A DNA stretch of 64,000 nt. It comes from Limnohabitans sp. Lineage in GTDB: Bacteria; Pseudomonadota; Gammaproteobacteria; Burkholderiales; Burkholderiaceae_C. Below the pieces are notes generated by a model, which searched no databases, was not told the origin of the DNA, and saw only the letters and a program-made list of their open reading frames with translations. Below are positions 62,553-64,000 of the stretch, one piece after another. Position 1 is the stretch's first letter. Each line of letters starts with the position of its first letter. The DNA is taken from the NCBI RefSeq assembly GCF_017848645.1, contig NZ_JAFEIF010000005.1:1-64000 (forward strand), given 5' to 3'. The position numbers and the translations under genes were made by a program.

Positions 62553-64000
62553 TCAACGCGGCACTGCGTGCGGCAACTGCTTGAAGCTGATGCCTTCGGC
62601 CTTCAGCCGTGCATCGCCCAAGCGGCAGGCTTCGCCATAGATGACCTTGGGGCCGTCATGACCACACAGATCGTTCAAGGCATGAAGCACCGCCGTGGTC
62701 AGCACGTTGCCGCTGGCTGGGCGTCGGTCGCCCAAGATGCCGTTGAACAGCAGGTAATAAGCCGTGCCCTCGTGCACACCCAGCAGCGGCAGCGGGCCAC
62801 TGGCCGCTTGCGCCGGGAGGGCTGTGCCGGTTTCGCGCATCCAGATGAAAGCTGCCAGGTCGGCAAAGCGCACCTCGGGGTGGATATCGCCTTGCTCGTC
62901 AAACAGCGGTGCGCCCAGTTGCAGCAGCTGGAAACCGCCACCGCCTTGCCAGCCCACGGCGGCGCTGATGCCGCCTTGTTCGCCGTCGATCACTTTTTGC
63001 AAGCGAGGTGTGCAATGTGTGGTGGCGTGTTCGCCCATTTCAATGCCGATCCAGCGACGCCCCATTTTGTGGGCGACTGCGGCGGTGGTGCCGCTGCCGA
63101 GGAAGCTGTCGAGGACGAGGTCGCCGGGGTTTGTGGCGATGTGAATTATTCGTTGCAGCAAACGCTCGGGTTTCGGCGTGCCAAAAGTGGAATCAGTACC
63201 GAAAAGTGCTTGGATCTCTTTTTTGGACTCGTCGGTATGTCCTGCTTCATCGTGTGACCACCAAGTGTTTGGAACGATTGGGGGCGCATCGTCTAGGTAT
63301 TGTTTAAACGATGGTGCACCATCACCATTTTTGCCAAAGTAAGCTTTTCCATTTGAGACCATATCAAGCCATTGAGGTTCGGTACGGGACCAACAACGGC
63401 CAGGTGGTGGGTGCCTGACGCTTCCTTTGGCTGTAATGATTGGATAGCTGAGATTGGCTCGAATATTTGGAGCATCCCAAGGGATCGCCCGCCAAGGTCC
63501 TCGTGGGTCATTGTCTGGATTAGAGAATTGCTTCTCTTGGGCGCTAGTTCGTTGTAAGCGGTTTCGGGTCAGCTTCCAGTTATCGGGGTTTTGTGCGTAG
63601 CAGTGGATGAAATTGTGAGAAATCGAAATTGCTGTGTCGCTTGATCGTGAGTAACGACTTTGCCAGACTATGGTGGCGATGAAGCGCTTGCGCCCAAACA
63701 CCTCATCCATCATCACCTTGAGGTAATGCCCTTCGTTGTCGTCGATGGTCACCCAGATCGAGCCGTCTTCGCGGAGCAAGTCGCGCAAGACCTGCAAACG
63801 CGGCAGCATCATGCTCAACCACTGGCTGTGTTCCAGGTTGTCGTCGTAATGCTCAAACGCGCTTTTGGTGTTGTACGGCGGGTCAATGAAGATGCACTTG
63901 ACCTGCCCCCGGTAAAACGGCAGCAGGGCCTTGAGGGCTTGCAGGTTGTCGCCCTGAATGAGCAGGTTGTCCCGCGCAGAGGTGGCATCGCCAAAAACGC
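62553..64000 (-). CDS. Type III DNA methyltransferase Mod, 5' end beyond the window
   Basis: At least 482 codons are visible. The catalytic motif IV (IDPPYNTKSAFEHYDDNLEH) lies at about 63880-63840 on the minus strand; motif I (VLDSFLGSGTTAAVAHKMG) follows far downstream, the order of beta-class N6-adenine or N4-cytosine methyltransferases. The segment between about 63200 and 63660 is the variable region expected to recognise the target and is markedly AT-richer than the rest. The first codons, start and promoter are outside the window. Confidence 0.9.
   Translation of the reverse strand, partial: VFGDATSARDNLLIQGDNLQALKALLPFYRGQVKCIFIDPPYNTKSAFEHYDDNLEHSQWLSMMLPRLQVLRDLLREDGSIWVTIDDNEGHYLKVMMDEVFGRKRFIATIVWQSRYSRSSDTAISISHNFIHCYAQNPDNWKLTRNRLQRTSAQEKQFSNPDNDPRGPWRAIPWDAPNIRANLSYPIITAKGSVRHPPPGRCWSRTEPQWLDMVSNGKAYFGKNGDGAPSFKQYLDDAPPIVPNTWWSHDEAGHTDESKKEIQALFGTDSTFGTPKPERLLQRIIHIATNPGDLVLDSFLGSGTTAAVAHKMGRRWIGIEMGEHATTHCTPRLQKVIDGEQGGISAAVGWQGGGGFQLLQLGAPLFDEQGDIHPEVRFADLAAFIWMRETGTALPAQAASGPLPLLGVHEGTAYYLLFNGILGDRRPASGNVLTTAVLHALNDLCGHDGPKVIYGEACRLGDARLKAEGISFKQLPHAVPR

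Overview
This window looks like a chromosomal segment of a Burkholderiales bacterium, most likely Comamonadaceae (Limnohabitans/Rhodoferax-like). The evidence is the GC-rich coding style, the order lolB-ispE-tRNA-Gln-prs-rplY-pth, a Bug-type (TctC) binding protein, a paired acyl-CoA dehydrogenase operon, and IPTL-CTERM/exosortase H genes. The genus is an inference, since no rRNA is present.

Left part (1-20 kb): a truncated class V aminotransferase, then lspA, ileS and ribF on the minus strand; an HNH endonuclease, a secreted ATP-dependent ligase (LigE type) and a BrnT/BrnA toxin-antitoxin pair; a two-subunit acyl-CoA dehydrogenase; purN, a DUF1653 protein, an RsmB-like rRNA methyltransferase and a fatty-acid desaturase; rpmB-rpmG, trxB, ftsK-lolA-rarA. 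Middle (20-48 kb): a livHMGF branched-chain amino-acid ABC operon without a binding protein, a Bug protein with a ferredoxin-type reductase, an SDR gene with hslR, tRNA-Leu(CAA), cysM-nudix-tusA, galU-valS, a rubrerythrin/Fe-S/DUF3501 group behind a perfect FNR-type box, a PHP-DMT-yciO group, a ferredoxin, pth-rplY-prs-tRNA-Gln(UUG)-ispE-lolB-TPR, mutM-mutY and an atypical MBL hydrolase.

Right part (48-64 kb) is more accessory. After two lipoprotein genes and glmU comes a stretch of decayed DNA: a broken Phd/YefM-like antitoxin and a second degenerate copy of part of glmU. This leads into a compact cell-surface sorting locus: an IPTL-CTERM protein, exosortase H, an exosortase-H-associated membrane protein and a large propeller-like IPTM-CTERM protein. 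Both substrate genes carry a perfect palindrome across the predicted -10 element. After lrp and glmS the window ends in a type III restriction-modification system (mod truncated by the window end, res complete) with two small accessory genes (DUF1828 type and an unknown).

The most unusual non-coding signal is a dispersed hairpin family at 328-406, 7604-7659 and 14530-14605. A roughly 26-nt loop is conserved (begins TCA, centre CGCTTCGC, ends ATC) while the long stems differ completely in sequence but stay paired. A possibly related 84-bp palindrome sits in frame inside valS.
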